Shown: positions 1 through 13,400 of the stretch, one piece after another
How the letters are laid out: each line of letters starts with the position of its first letter
Numbering within the stretch: position 1 is the first letter of the stretch
NCBI GenBank assembly: GCA_040954595.2
Contig: CM082579.2
Span: 14,942,001-15,006,000 of the forward strand
DNA from: Balanoglossus misakiensis
Lineage: Eukaryota > Hemichordata
DNA length: 64,000 nt
Reading direction: 5' to 3'
The notes under the pieces: model-generated
What the model was told of the DNA's origin: nothing
Database searches by the model: none
Seen by the model: the letters and a program-made list of their open reading frames with translations, nothing else
Translations under genes and position numbers: made by a program

Positions 1-243
1 GAATTCTATACAAAGTTCAAAAAAGATTTTTTACTAAAGGAAGACATGAACAAACTGATATCGTCTCTTCATATTCGTACATGTCCAACTGTTGTGATTT
101 GACCCCCCCCCCCCCCCCCATGGTACATGAACCTATTACTTAGTACACACTTAAACAATTGCCATTTGATGTGCCTTGCTTGACAGTGTTTAATGCGGTG
201 GTCAGCCGCGTTTATCTCTCGCCACTTCATGCATCATGTCGCC

Positions 244-571
244 TTAAAGGGACAAACTCTCTCTCTCGTCGCCCTTTTCTATTAATTATGTTTGATACAA
301 GACACCGTTTATATTAATGGGCATGTGTATATGTAGTGAATGAACGTTCAACCACACACAACTTCCATCCTGCTTGTATGATATGAGAGTAAAAACTCGC
401 CCAAAATGAATTAATGGTAGAGACCGATTTTTCAGTTTTGCGAGTTTTCGCTCTCGTGTCTACATGCGGGATAGAAGGTGTGTGCGGTTGAACGTTGCAT
501 CACTATATATCCACATTTACATTAATATAAACGGTGTTTTGTATCAAACATGGAAAAGGGCAGCGAGTTAA
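244..571. mobile_element. Foldback MITE, TTAAAGGGAC family (copy i)
   Basis: Starts TTAAAGGGAC. Its left arm (serine-like CTCTCTC run, then a TTTGATACAAGAC block) returns as reverse complement in the right half as a GGTGTTTTGTATCAAAC block. The central part is a second inverted motif with ACTCTCGT/ACGAGAGT-like arms. The right end is degraded and merges into the adjacent repeat at about 572. Confidence 0.7.
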
Positions 572-895
572 GGATGTACGATCAGTAAAATTGAAAGCAT
601 TGTCATTTCTTTTAATCGTGAATTTTCGTTTCTGATTTGTATGTATAATGAAAATCCATTTTGGGTCACTGCACTTGTTTTCGACTTTAAACAAGGCCGT
701 GAATTTAGTCGACAATTGAAGAAAACTGCTAACGGTCAGCATTTTCTACCAATGGTTTGTCTATGGATACAATATTGAACAAAGTTTATCTCAAAATAGA
801 GCGTGATGAATTTATTTTGATTTGTCGGAGCTATGTGTAAAATTTCATGAAAATGACAATAGTAGAAGTGAGTTTTCTAACTATTCTCCATGTAC
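572..895. repeat. Dispersed repeat beginning GGATGTACGATCAGTAAAAT
   Basis: About 320 bp that recurs at 25611-25890 (inside the duplication), partially at 42321-42500 in the same orientation, and in inverted orientation at 43555-43905. Shared blocks include TCATTTCTTTTAAT, ATGTATAATGAAAAT and AATTTAGTCGA. No coding potential is visible. Confidence 0.7.
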
Positions 896-1201
896 TCCTA
901 TGGGAAGAGACACAGGCGCACAGTTTACCAGTTGACGACCTCTAAAGAGGAAACGGGGGGGGGGGGGATGATGAAAGGTTTAAGACTTACAGATCACAAC
1001 TTAAAGAGCCATTCAGAAAGAGGCTTAGAGTGGAGTATCAAATCGGACGATACCACTGACTGGTGGAGGAAGACAAAATAAGCAAACTGAGTAGATGAGT
1101 GCTCAGATTTCTTCAGAGGACCAAACGTTTCAAAGAATTATACGTGACAATCCATGCCTGGTCCGTCAGTAGATATAAACAGAACATTGTGGCTGTATTC
1201 A

Positions 1202-1500
1202 TTAAAGGGACCAAGTCTCTCTCTCGCTGCCCTTTTTCCATTAATTATGTTTGATACAAGACTGCGTTTATATTATTCTACATGTGGATATAGTGAATCA
1301 ACGTTCAACCATACACACCTTCCACCCCGCTTGTATAGACACGAGAGTTTTAAAAAGTAGCCAAAATGAATAAACGGTCTCTACCATTTATTCATTTCGG
1401 GCGAGTTTTTACTCTCGTATCATACAAGCCGGATGGAAGTTGTGTGTGGTTGAACGTTCATTCACTAACATAAACGGTGTCTTGTATCATGTCCCTTTAA
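1202..1500. mobile_element. Foldback MITE, TTAAAGGGAC family (copy ii)
   Basis: Opens with TTAAAGGGAC and closes with GTCCCTTTAA. Long internal inverted arms contain GAACGTTCAACC and GGTTGAACGTTC. The outer TTAA at both ends suggests an element that targets TTAA. It lies 64 bp upstream of the CTLD exon. Confidence 0.75.
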
Positions 1501-1563
1501 CACTTTTGAAGCATTTTACTAATGCTAACATGACTAGACCAATTGAATGATGTTACATTGCAG

Positions 1564-1645
1564 GTTATCAACTCAGAGGGGCGTCTTGTTATAAAGCGGT
1601 ACCTGACAAACAATCAGCTGGCAACGCTGAAAATACCTGTCAGTC
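1564..1645 (+). pseudogene. Orphan CTLD exon in the truncated proximal copy
   Basis: 82-nt exon flanked by TTGCAG and GTAAGT, entering in phase 1 and leaving in phase 2. Read after a Glu-Gly junction it encodes the N-terminal CTLD strand, with the typical SCYK motif (Tyr codon at 1590-1592) and a second Cys near its end (TCQS). It is the counterpart of 26766-26847. The preceding exon is deleted here, and the following CTLD exons are absent because the copy breaks into satellite at 4004. It therefore looks non-functional alone, unless it is spliced to exons outside the window. Confidence 0.75.
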
Positions 1646-4004
1646 GTAAGTATGAAAGTATACATCATTTGAGTAGAATTTTACGGGAGTTCCTAACAAG
1701 GCTTGGACATGTCACGCACAAATACAAAGGGCGCGTATAAAGACAGACAAAACCTCGCTCAGTGTGAGGTGTTCAGCGATTGCATCTGATAAGTCGAAAA
1801 TGCTTGATCACGTGTCATGTTCAGTTGGGAAATTGGATATGTCTCAGGCCAAAAAAACTAATATGTGCTATTCCGATTACATGGTTTTCAAAAATATTGT
1901 AGGTAGAAAGGGACATTTTTTTATTTTTCAATTTTTTTTATATCTTTGGCCGTCGTAGTGTAGAAGAATGACATCATAGATCTTGCGTGATTCTCGCAAT
2001 TTTCATGAATTGTTTTATATTTGACATCGTTATTTTTACTTCCGGTTTGCGAAGATCTAAACTGTTTTGGGTCGGCGGGCTAAAATTAGGGTAGTTCGGG
2101 TAATCGTTATGACATTGGGAGCTACGGCTGCAAAACCATGTGTCTCGTGCGAAAAGGGCCCTTAACCTTTTGCAATATTTAACAGCAAACAACAGACAGT
2201 TTTGAGAATAAAAGGTTTCCGTCGTGTCTGACTTTCATATCGCATTAATAGCATATCCCTAATTTTAAAGAAATTAGGAGAGACAGAGTGAAACAGGCAG
2301 AGTGGCAGACAGACACAAGCAGACAGACAGAGCAACATTCATCAGTAGAGACACTCACCGGTCGCTCGCTCGCTCGCTCACTCTCTCTCTCAGAGAGAGG
2401 GGGCAGACAGTCAGACAGACAGACGTTGACAGACAGTCAGTAAGTCAGTCAGCCAGTTAATCAGTCAGTCAGACGTCAAAGACACAGTGACACAAACACA
2501 GCGAGGGAGACAAAAGGACCTTTCATGCTTAAACCCCTGTTCTTCTGTTATAAACTTTGAAAACCGTTCGTTTTCAGACTGCAGATTGCTCGAATAACGC
2601 GGCACACTGCCGAAACAATAAAACAAATACTAGTGGGAGCTCATAAAATAAAATCGCTCAACCATTCCGTCGTCCTGAGTGACCTCAGCCACATTAATTC
2701 CGACGTCTTTTTAGGGTCATGAAAAAAGTCACAAATAAGGTATTTCCCCTAGGTCCACCTGAAGCAAAAAGTTTTCGTTTCGACTCCATCATTCCGAATA
2801 GTAAGAAAGCAACAAAATTGAAAAGACAGATGTAAAATGCAATCTCTCTCACGTGGTAACGTTTGTAACTATGGCAATCACGGTACGTGTTCAGTACACA
2901 GACAGGGAGAAAAGTTTCCCCATGCAATACATGTGTTCAGTAAGGTTTGACCTTGGTTTTACTTTGTACCATGATCGCCGCTTTCTAAGCATGGATGAAC
3001 GACGGCGGTCAGACCCAATCGAACCCTTTCATGTCAGATGACCACGGTATCTCCAGTGTGAGATGACATTTGACAAACCATTTGATTTCAACAAAATCTT
3101 CGCGTCGTCAACGCGTCGCATACCAGTCGCATATCGGTATTTACCCAATCATAAAAGTTGGAAATTCGGGAGACTCGATCTGCAACCAAGTTGAGAGTAA
3201 ATTTTGACGTTTGACTATTGGCAAGTAAACAGGTTACACAATGACTTGTCGGTTTTTCCTCCGTCATGGTCGTTCTTGACCCAAGTGTCCTTCCTTGACA
3301 TTTAGACACACCTTGCGGTATGACCTTGGTGGTCATGTGCAATTAGTTTTCTTGTATAAGACGCTTTTCATGCCGGGGTAGACGACTTGTGCGTGGATCA
3401 TCAACATTTCAGTGATATTTCAACGCAAAGTTTTAGCAATATTGAGAAAACAGGTAGTGAGGTGTCAAATGCATATCAATGTACGAAAATTAGGTCAAGC
3501 CACCCGACAGCAACCGCTTTCACACAGTGTCGGACGTTGCACGGAATGTGAAACGTTACACTGCTTCGGCCGTTCACATGCACCTGGGCGTGGTTTTGAT
3601 TGATGGTCAAACGCCCCCACTTACTTTGGGCGTTTTCAATGGTAAATGTGTCGTATTGATCGAAACCTTGCCGTAAACACATTTTTTTTGCTGAATCAAC
3701 ATTCAGAGTTCAGCCGTCTAGTTAACGAAGTATTGAAATAAGCCACTTGTTCATCATTTTTTGTCTGTCAAACGTGTTTATTCGGACAGGGACCGGCCGC
3801 CAATGAGTGGTTTAGGGAGCCCACACGTACACTCTGGTACCTGGACAATTAACAAAGACATGACGTGTGTACCGTCCGGTTCGAAAAGATTGGTTTAAGG
3901 TAGTCCTGGTAACAGTCATCCTAACGAGGCCAGGGGAGGTCTCCAAGGGCGAAATAAACAAAGCTACCGATGACGAGTTGAATTCGAATCGGACGATGCT
4001 TGTT
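1646..4004. other. Intron-like DNA of the proximal copy, no gene seen
   Basis: Non-coding sequence matching 26848-29220. It includes a CAGA/CTCG-rich tract (about 2281-2480). Short open frames here do not resemble known proteins and show no splice or family support. Confidence 0.6.
2281..2480. repeat. CAGA/CTCG/CTCT simple-sequence tract
   Basis: Interrupted CAGACAGA, GCTCGCTCG and CTCTCTCT runs. The matching tract is at 27480-27690, where the CTCG run has one more unit. That unit-number difference shows the two copies have diverged slightly. Confidence 0.85.
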
Positions 4005-6949
4005 TTCGACTTTGCAAAATCTCAAAATTTCGTCGATTTTTGAAAAAAAATCATGGGTGAAAATGCATCAAAAAATGAGAAATTTTCGACTTTGCAAAAT
4101 CTCAAAATTTCGTCAATTTTGAAAAAAATCATGGGTGAAAATCATCAAAAAATGACAAATTTTCGACTTTGCAAAATCTCAAAATTTCGTCGATTTTTGA
4201 AAAAAATCATGGGTGAAAATCATCAAAAAAATGACAAATTTTCGACTTTGCAAAATCTCAAAATTTTGTTGATTTTTGAAAAAAATCATAGGTGAAAATC
4301 ATCAAAAAATGACAAATTTTCGACTTTGCAAAATCTCAAAATTTCGTCGATTTTTGAAGAAAATCATGGGTGAAAATCATCAAAAAATGACAAATTTTCG
4401 ACTTTGCAAAATCTCAAAATTTTTTCGATTTTTGAAAAAAGACGGGTGAAAATCATCAAAAAATGACAAATTTTCGACTTTGCAAAATCTCAAAATTTCG
4501 TAGATTTTTGAAAAAATACATGGGTAAAAATCATCAAAAAATGACAAATTTTCGACTTTGCAAAATCTCAAAATTTCGTCCATTTTTAAAAAAAAAACAT
4601 GGGGGAAAATCATCAAAAAATGACAAATTTTCGACTTTGCAAAATCTCAAAATTTCGTCAATTTTGAATAAAAATCATGGGTGAAAATCATCAAAAAATG
4701 ACAAATTTTCGACTTTGCAAAATCTCACAATTTCGTCGATTTTTGAAAAAAAATCATGGGTGAAAATGCATCAAAAATGAGAAATTTTCGACTTTGCAAA
4801 ATCTCAAAATTTCGTCAATTTTGAAAAAAATCATGGGTGAAAATAATCAAAAAATGACAAATTTTCGACTTTGCAAAATCTCAAAATTTCGTCGATTTTT
4901 GAAAAAAATCATGGGTGAAAAATAATCAAAAAAATGACAAATTTTCGACTTTGCAAAATCTCAAAATTTTGTTGATTTTTGAAAAAAATCATAGGTGAAA
5001 ATCATCAAAAAATGACAAATTTTCGACTTTGCAAAATCTCAAAATTTCGTCGATTTTTGAAGAAAATCATGGGTGAAAATCATCAAAAAATGACAAATTT
5101 TCGACTTTGCAAAATCTCAAAATTTTTTCGATTGTTGAAAAAAATCATCGGTGAAAATCATCAAAAAATGACAAATTTTCGACTTTGCAAAATTTCAAAA
5201 TTTCGTCGATTTTTGAAAAAAATCATGGGTGAAAATCATCAAAAAAATGACAAATTTTCGACGTTGCAAAATCTCAAAATTTTGTTGATTTTTGAAAAAA
5301 ATCATAGGTGAAAATCATCAAAAAATGACAAATATTGGACTTTGCAAAATCTCAAAATTTCGTCGATTTTTGAAGAAAATCATGGGTGAAAATCATCAAA
5401 AAATGACAAATTTTCGACTTTGCAAAATCTCAAAATTTTTTCGATTTTTGAAAAATATCATTGGTGAAAATCATCAAAAAATGACAAATTTTGAAAAAAA
5501 AACGGGTGAAAATCATCAAAAAATGACACATTTTCGACTTCGCAAAATCTCAAAATTTTTTCGATTGTATAAAAAAATCATCGGTGAAAATCATCAAAAA
5601 ATGACAAATTTTCGACTTTGCAAAATCTCAAAATTTCGTCGATTTTTGAAAAAAATCATGGGTGAAAATCATCAAAAAAATGACAAATTTTCGACGTTGC
5701 AAAATCTCAAAATTTTGTTGATTTTTGACAAAAATCATAGGTGAAAATCATCAAAAAATGACAAATTTTCGACTTTGCAAAATCTCAAAATTTCGTCGAT
5801 TTTTGAAGAAAATCATGGGTGAAAATCATCAAAAAATGACAAATTTTCGACTTTGCAAAATCTCAAAATTTTTTCGATTTTTGAAAAATATCATTGGTGA
5901 AAATCATCAAAAAATGACAAATTTTGAAAAAAAAACGGGTGAAAATGATCAAAAAATGACACATTTACGACTTTGCAAAATCTCAAATTTTCGTCGATTT
6001 TTGAAAAAAAATCATGGGTGAAAATCATCAAAAAATGAAAATTTTTCGTCTTTGCAAAATCTCAAAATTTCGTCCATTTTTGAAAAAAAAATCATGGGTA
6101 AAAATCATCAAAAATGACAAATTTTCGTCTTTGCAAAATCTCAAAATTTCGTCGATTTTTGAAGAAAATCATGGGTGAAAATCATCAAAAAATGACAAAT
6201 TTTCGACTTTGCAAAATCTCAAAATTTTTTCGATTTTTGAAAAAAGACATGGGTGAAAATCATCAAAAAATGACAAATTTTCGACTTTGCAAAATCTCAA
6301 AATTTCGTAGATTTTTGAAAAAAAACATGGGTAAAAATCATCAAAAAATGACAAATTTTCGACTTTGCAAAATCTCAAAATTTCGTCCATTTTTAAAAAA
6401 AAAACATGGGGGAAAATCATCAAAAAATGACAAATTTTCGACTTTGCAAAATCTCAAAATTTCGTCAATTTTGAATAAAAATCATGGGTGAAAATCATCA
6501 AAAAATGACAAATTTTCGACTTTGCAAAATCTCACAATTTCGTCGATTTTTGAAAAAAAATCATGGGTGAAAATGCATCAAAAAATGAGAAATTTTCGAC
6601 TTTGCAAAATCTCAAAATTTTTTCGATTTTTGAAAAATATCATTGGTGAAAATCATCAAAAAATGACAAATTTTGAAAAAAAAACGGGTGAAAATCATCA
6701 AAAAATGACACATTTTCGACTTCGGAAAATCTCAAAATTTTTTCGATTGTTGAAAAAAATCATCGGTGAAAATCATCAAAAAATGACAAATTTTCGACTT
6801 TGCAAAATCTCAAAATTTCGTCGATTTTTGAAAAAAATCATGGGTGAAAATCATCAAAAAAATGACAAATTTTCGACGTTGCAAAATCTCAAAATTTTGT
6901 TGATTTTTGACAAAAATCATAGGTGAAAATCATCAAAAAATGACAAATT

Positions 6950-9900
6950 TTCGACTTTGCAAAATCTCAAAATTTCGTCGATTTTTGAAGAAAATCATGG
7001 GTGAAAATCATCAAAAAATGACAAATTTTCGACTTTGCAAAATCTCAAAATTTTTTCGATTTTTGAAAAATATCATCGGTGAAAATCATCAAAAAATGAC
7101 AAATTTTCGACTTTGCAAAATCTCAAAATTTCGTCGATTTTTGAAAAAAATCATGGGTGAAAATCATCAAAAAAATGACAAATTTTCGACGTTGCAAAAT
7201 CTCAAAATTTTGTTGATTTTTGAAAAAAATCATAGGTGAAAATCATCAAAAAATGACAAATTTTCGACTTTGCAAAATCTCAAAATTTCGTCGATTTTTG
7301 AAGAAAATCATGGGTGAAAATCATCAAAAAACGACAAATTTTCGACTTTGCAAAATCTCAAAATTTTTTCGATTTTTGAAAAATATCATTGGTGAAAATC
7401 ATCAAAAAATGACAAATTTTGAAAAAAAAACGGGTGAAAATCATCAAAAAATGACACATTTTCGACTTTGCAAAATCTCAAAATTTTTTCGATTGTTGAA
7501 AAAAATCATCGGTGAAAATCATCAAAAAATGACAAATTTTCGACTTTGCAAAATCTCAAAATTTCGTCGATTTTTGAAGAAAATCATGGGTGAAAATCAT
7601 CAAAAAATGACAAATTTTCGACTTTGCAAAATCTCAAAATTTTTTCGATTTTTGAAAAATATCATGGGTGAAAATGATCAAAAAATGACAAATTTTGAAA
7701 AAAAAACGGGTGAAAATGATCAAAAAATGACACATTTACGACTTTGCAAAATCTCAAAATTTCGTCGATTTTTGAAAAAAAATCATGGGTGAAAATCATC
7801 AAAAAATGAAAATTTTTCGTCTTTGCAAAATCTCAAAATTTCGTCCATTTTTGAAAAAAAAATCATGGGTAAAAATCATCAAAAATGACAAATTTTCGAC
7901 GTTGCAAAATCTCAAAATTTCGTCCATTTTTAAAAAAAAATCATGGGGGAAAATCATCAAAAAATGACAAATTTTCGATTTTGAAAAAATCTCAAAATTT
8001 CGTCGATTTTTGAAAAAAAACGGGTGAAAATCATCAAAAAATGACACATTTTCAACTTTGCAAAATCTCAAAATTTCGTCGATTTTTGAAAAAATCATGG
8101 GGGAAAATCATGAAAAAATGACAAATTTTCCTCTTTGCAAAATCTCAAAATTTCGTCGATTTTTAAAAAAAGACATGGGTGAAAATCATAAAAAAATAAC
8201 AAATTTTCGACTTTGCAAAATCTCAAAATTTCGTCCATTTTTGAAAAAAAATCATGGGTAAAAATCATCAAGAAATGACAAATTTTGAAAAGAAAACGGG
8301 TGAAAATCATCAAAAAATGACACATTTTCGACTTTGCAAAATCTCAAAATTTCGTCGATTTTTGAAAAAAAATCATGGGGAAAATGATCAAAAAATGACA
8401 AATTTTCGACTGCAAAATTTCAAAATTTCGTCAATTTTGAAAAAATCATGGGTGAAAATCATCAAAAAATGACAAATTTTCGACTGCAAAATCTCAAAAT
8501 TTCGTCGATTTTTGAAAAAAAAACGGGTGAAAATCATCAAAAAATGACAAATTTTCCTCTTTGCAAAATCTATAAATTTCGTCGATTTTTGAAAAATTTT
8601 CAACTTTGCAAAATCTCAAAATTTCGTCGATTTTAGAAAAAAATCATGGGGGAAAATCATCAAAAAATGTCAAATTTTCGACTTTGCAAAATCTCAAAAT
8701 TTCGTCGATTTTTGAAGAAAATCATGGGTGAAAATCATCAAAAAATGACAAATTTTCGACTTTGCAAAATCTCAAAATTTTTTCGATTTTTGAAAAATAT
8801 CATCGGTGAAAATCATCAAAAAATGACAAATTTTCGACTTTGCAAAATCTCAAAATTTCGTCGATTTTTGAAAAAAATCATGGGTGAAAATCATCAAAAA
8901 AATGACAAATTTTCGACGTTGCAAAATCTCAAAATTTTGTTGATTTTTGAAAAAAATCATAGGTGAAAATCATCAAAAAATGACAAATTTTCGACTTTGC
9001 AAAATCTCAAAATTTCGTCGATTTTTGAAGAAAATCATGGGTGAAAATCATCAAAAAACGACAAATTTTCGACTTTGCAAAATCTCAAAATTTTTTCGAT
9101 TTTTGAAAAATATCATTGGTGAAAATCATCAAAAAATGACAAATTTTGAAAAAAAAACGGGTGAAAATCATCAAAAAATGACACATTTTCGACTTTGCAA
9201 AATCTCAAAATTTTTTCGATTGTTGAAAAAAATCATCGGTGAAAATCATCAAAAAATGACAAATTTTCGACTTTGCAAAATCTCAAAATTTCGTCGATTT
9301 TTGAAGAAAATCATGGGTGAAAATCATCAAAAAATGACAAATTTTCGACTTTGCAAAATCTCAAAATTTTTTCGATTTTTGAAAAATATCATGGGTGAAA
9401 ATGATCAAAAAATGACAAATTTTGAAAAAAAAACGGGTGAAAATGATCAAAAAATGACACATTTACGACTTTGCAAAATCTCAAAATTTCGTCGATTTTT
9501 GAAAAAAAATCATGGGTGAAAATCATCAAAAAATGAAAATTTTTCGTCTTTGCAAAATCTCAAAATTTCGTCCATTTTTGAAAAAAAAATCATGGGTAAA
9601 AATCATCAAAAATGACAAATTTTCGACGTTGCAAAATCTCAAAATTTCGTCCATTTTTAAAAAAAAATCATGGGGGAAAATCATCAAAAAATGACAAATT
9701 TTCGATTTTGAAAAAATCTCAAAATTTCGTCGATTTTTGAAAAAAAACGGGTGAAAATCATCAAAAAATGACACATTTTCAACTTTGCAAAATCTCAAAA
9801 TTTCGTCGATTTTTGAAAAAATCATGGGGGAAAATCATGAAAAAATGACAAATTTTCCTCTTTGCAAAATCTCAAAATTTCGTCGATTTTTAAAAAAAGA

Positions 9901-10404
9901 CATGGGTGAAAATCATAAAAAAATAACAAATTTTCGACTTTGCAAAATCTCAAAATTTCGTCCATTTTTGAAAAAAAATCATGGGTAAAAATCATCAAGA
10001 AATGACAAATTTTGAAAAGAAAACGGGTGAAAATCATCAAAAAATGACACATTTTCGACTTTGCAAAATCTCAAAATTTCGTCGATTTTTGAAAAAAAAT
10101 CATGGGGAAAATGATCAAAAAATGACAAATTTTCGACTGCAAAATTTCAAAATTTCGTCAATTTTGAAAAAATCATGGGTGAAAATCATCAAAAAATGAC
10201 AAATTTTCGACTGCAAAATCTCAAAATTTCGTCGATTTTTGAAAAAAAAACGGGTGAAAATCATCAAAAAATGACAAATTTTCCTCTTTGCAAAATCTAT
10301 AAATTTCGTCGATTTTTGAAAAATTTTCAACTTTGCAAAATCTCAAAATTTCGTCGATTTTAGAAAAAAATCATGGGGGAAAATCATCAAAAAATGTCAA
10401 ATTT
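6950..10404. repeat. Higher-order repeat: two ~1727-bp blocks in the 78-bp array
   Basis: The block starting about 6950 is repeated with an offset of 1727 bp through about 10404. Whole runs of variant monomers recur in the same order; for example 7220-7967 and 8947-9694 read alike unit by unit. The length is not an exact multiple of 78, because the block contains several shortened units. Confidence 0.85.
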
Positions 10405-13400
10405 TCGACAGCAAAATCACAAAATTTCGTCGATTTTTGAAATAAATCATTGTTGAAAATTATCAAAAAATGACAAATTTTCCTCTTTGCAAAATCTCAA
10501 AATTTCGTCGATTTTTGAAAAAAATCATGGGGGAAAATCATCAAAAAATGACAAATTTACGACTACAAAATCTCAAAATTTCGTCGATTTGTGAAAAAAA
10601 ATCATGGGTGAAAATCATCAAAAAATGACAAATTTTCGACTTTGCAAAATCTCAAAATTTTGCCAATTTTGAAAAAATCATGGGTGAAAATCAACAACAA
10701 ATGACAAATTTTTTACTGCAAAATCTCAAATTTTTGTCGATTTTTTAAAAAAATTGTTGAAAATCATCAAAAAATGAAAAATTTTTGACTGCAAAATCTC
10801 AAAATTTCGTCGATTTTTGAAAAAAAATCATTGTTGAAAATCATCAAAAAATGACAAATTTTCCTCTTTGCAAAATCTCAAAATTTCGTCGATATTTGAA
10901 AAAAGACATGGGTGAAAATCATCAAAAAATGACAAATTTTCGACTTTGCAAAATCTCAAAATTTCGTCGATTTTTGAAAAAATCATGGGTGAAAATCATG
11001 AAAAAATGACAAATTTTCGACTTTGCAAAATCTCAAAATTTCGTCGATTTTTGAAAAAAAATCATGGGTGAAAATCATCAAAAAATGACAAATTTTCGTC
11101 TTTGCAAAATCTCAAAATTTCGTCCATTTTTGAAAAAAAAATCATGGGTAAAAATCATCAAAAATGACAAATTTTCGTCTTTGCAAAATCTCAAATTTTC
11201 GTCGATTTTTGAAAAAAAATCATGGTTGAAAATCATCAAAAAATGACAAAATTTTCGACTTTGTAAAATCACAAAATTTCGTCGATTTTGAAAAAAATCA
11301 TAGGTTCGTCGATTTTTTAAAAAAAAACATGGGTGAAAATCATCAAAAAATGACAAATTTAAAAAAAAAACGGGTGAAAATCATCAAAAAATGACACATT
11401 TACGACTTTGCAAAATCTCAAAATTTCGTCGATTTTTGAAAAAAAATCATGGGTGAAAATCATCAAAAAATGACAAATGTTCGTCTTTGCAAAATCTCAA
11501 AATTTCGTCCATTTTTAAAAAACAATCATGGGGGAAAATCATCAAAAAATGACAAATTTTCGATTTTGCAAAATCTCAAAATTTCGTCGATTTTTGAAAA
11601 AAAATGTGTGAAAATCATCAAAAAATGACACATTTTCGTCGACTTTGCAAAATCTCAAAATTTCGTCGATTTTTGAAAAAAATCATGGGGGAAAATCATG
11701 AAAAAATGACAAATTTTCGACTTTGCAAAATCTCAAAATTTCGTCAATTTTGAATAAAAATCATGGGTGAAAATCATCAAAAAATGACAAATTTTCGACT
11801 TTGCAAAATCTCACAATTTCGTCGATTTTTGAAAAAAAATCATGGGTGAAAATGCACCAAAAAATGAGAAATTTTCGGCTTTGCAAAATCTCAAAATTTC
11901 GTCAATTTTGAAAAAAATCATGGGTGAAAATCATCAAAAAATGACAAATTTTCGACTTTGCAAAATCTCAAAATTTCGTCGATTTTTGAAAAAAATCATG
12001 GGTGAAAATCATCAAAAAAATGACAAATTTTCGACTTTGCAAAATCTCAAAATTTCGTCGATTTTTGAAGAAAATCATGGGTGAAAATCATCAAAAAATG
12101 ACAAATTTTCGACTTTGCAAAATCTCAAAATTTTTTCGATTGTTGAAAAAAATCATCGGTGAAAATCATCAAAAAATGACAAATTTTCGACTTTGCAAAA
12201 TCTCAAAATTTCGTCGATTTTTGAAAAAAACGGGTGAAAATCATCAAAAAATGACACATTTTCGTCGACTTTGCAAAATCTCAAAATTTCGTCGATTTTT
12301 GAAGAAAATCATGGGTGAAAATCATCAAAAAATTACAAATTTTCGACTTTGCAAAATCTCAAAATTTCGTCAATTTTGAAAAAAATCATCGGTGAAAATC
12401 ATCAAAAAATTACAAATTTTTTACTGCAAAATCTCAAATTTTCGTCGATTTTTTAAAAAAATTGTTGAAAATCATCAAAAAATGACAAATTTTCCTCTCT
12501 TGCAAAATCTGAAAATTTCGTCGATTTTTGAGAAAAATCATGGGTGAAAATCAACAAAAAATGACAAATTTTCGACTTTGCAAAATCTCAAATTTTCGTC
12601 GATTTTTGAAAAAAATCATGGGGGAAAATGATCAAAAAATGACAAATTTTCGACTGCAAAATCTCAAAATTTCGTCAATTTTGAATAAAAATCATGGGTG
12701 AAAATCATGAAAAAATGACAATTTTTTTACTGCAAAATCTCAAAATTTCATCGATTTTTGAAAAAAATCATGGGTGAAAATCATCAAAAAATGACAAATT
12801 TTCGACTTTGCAAAATCTCAAAATTTCGTCGATTTTTGAAGAAAATCAAGGGTGAAAATCATCAAAAAATGACAAATTTTCGACTTTGCAAAATCTCAAA
12901 ATTTCGTCGATTTTTGAAAAAAATAATGGGGAAAATGATCAAAAAATGACAAATTTTCGACTGCAAAATTTCAAAATTTCGTCAATTTTGAAAAAATCAT
13001 GGGTGAAAATCATCAAAAAATGACAAATTTTCGACTGCAAAATCTCAAAATTTCGTCGATTTTTGAAAAAAAAACGGGTGAAAATCATCAAAAAATGACA
13101 AATTTTCGACTGCAAAAACTCAAAATTTCGTCAATTTTGAAAAAAATCATGGGTGAAAATCATCAAAAAATGACAAATTTTCCTCTTTGCAAAATCTATA
13201 AATTTCGTCGATTTTTGAAAAATTTTCAACTTTGCAAAATCTCAAAATTTCGTCGATTTTAGAAAAAAATCATGGGGGAAAATCATCAAAAAATGATAAA
13301 TTTTCGACTGCAAAATCTCAAAATTTCGTCGATTTTTGAAATAAATCATTGTTGAAAATTATCAAAAAATGACAAATTTTCCTCTTTGCAAAATCTCAAA

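Larger units (their letters stand above)
1..4004 (+). repeat. Segmental duplication, proximal copy
   Basis: This segment aligns in direct orientation with 25065-29220 almost base for base, with only scattered substitutions and small indels. The copy may extend left of the window. It ends abruptly at 4004, where the shared sequence stops and the 78-bp satellite starts. It contains one recognisable host exon (1564-1645). It lacks 189 bp that the distal copy has at 25949-26137, including an exon. It has about 68 bp near 545-612 that the distal copy lacks. The rest is intron-like DNA with foldback elements, a C tract near 103-119, a G tract near 955-967 and a CAGA-rich tract. Confidence 0.93.

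Noticed and set aside
1543-1740. 65-residue open frame over the CTLD exon
   Set aside because: It is in a different frame from the phase-supported CTLD exon 1564-1645 and runs into the intron.
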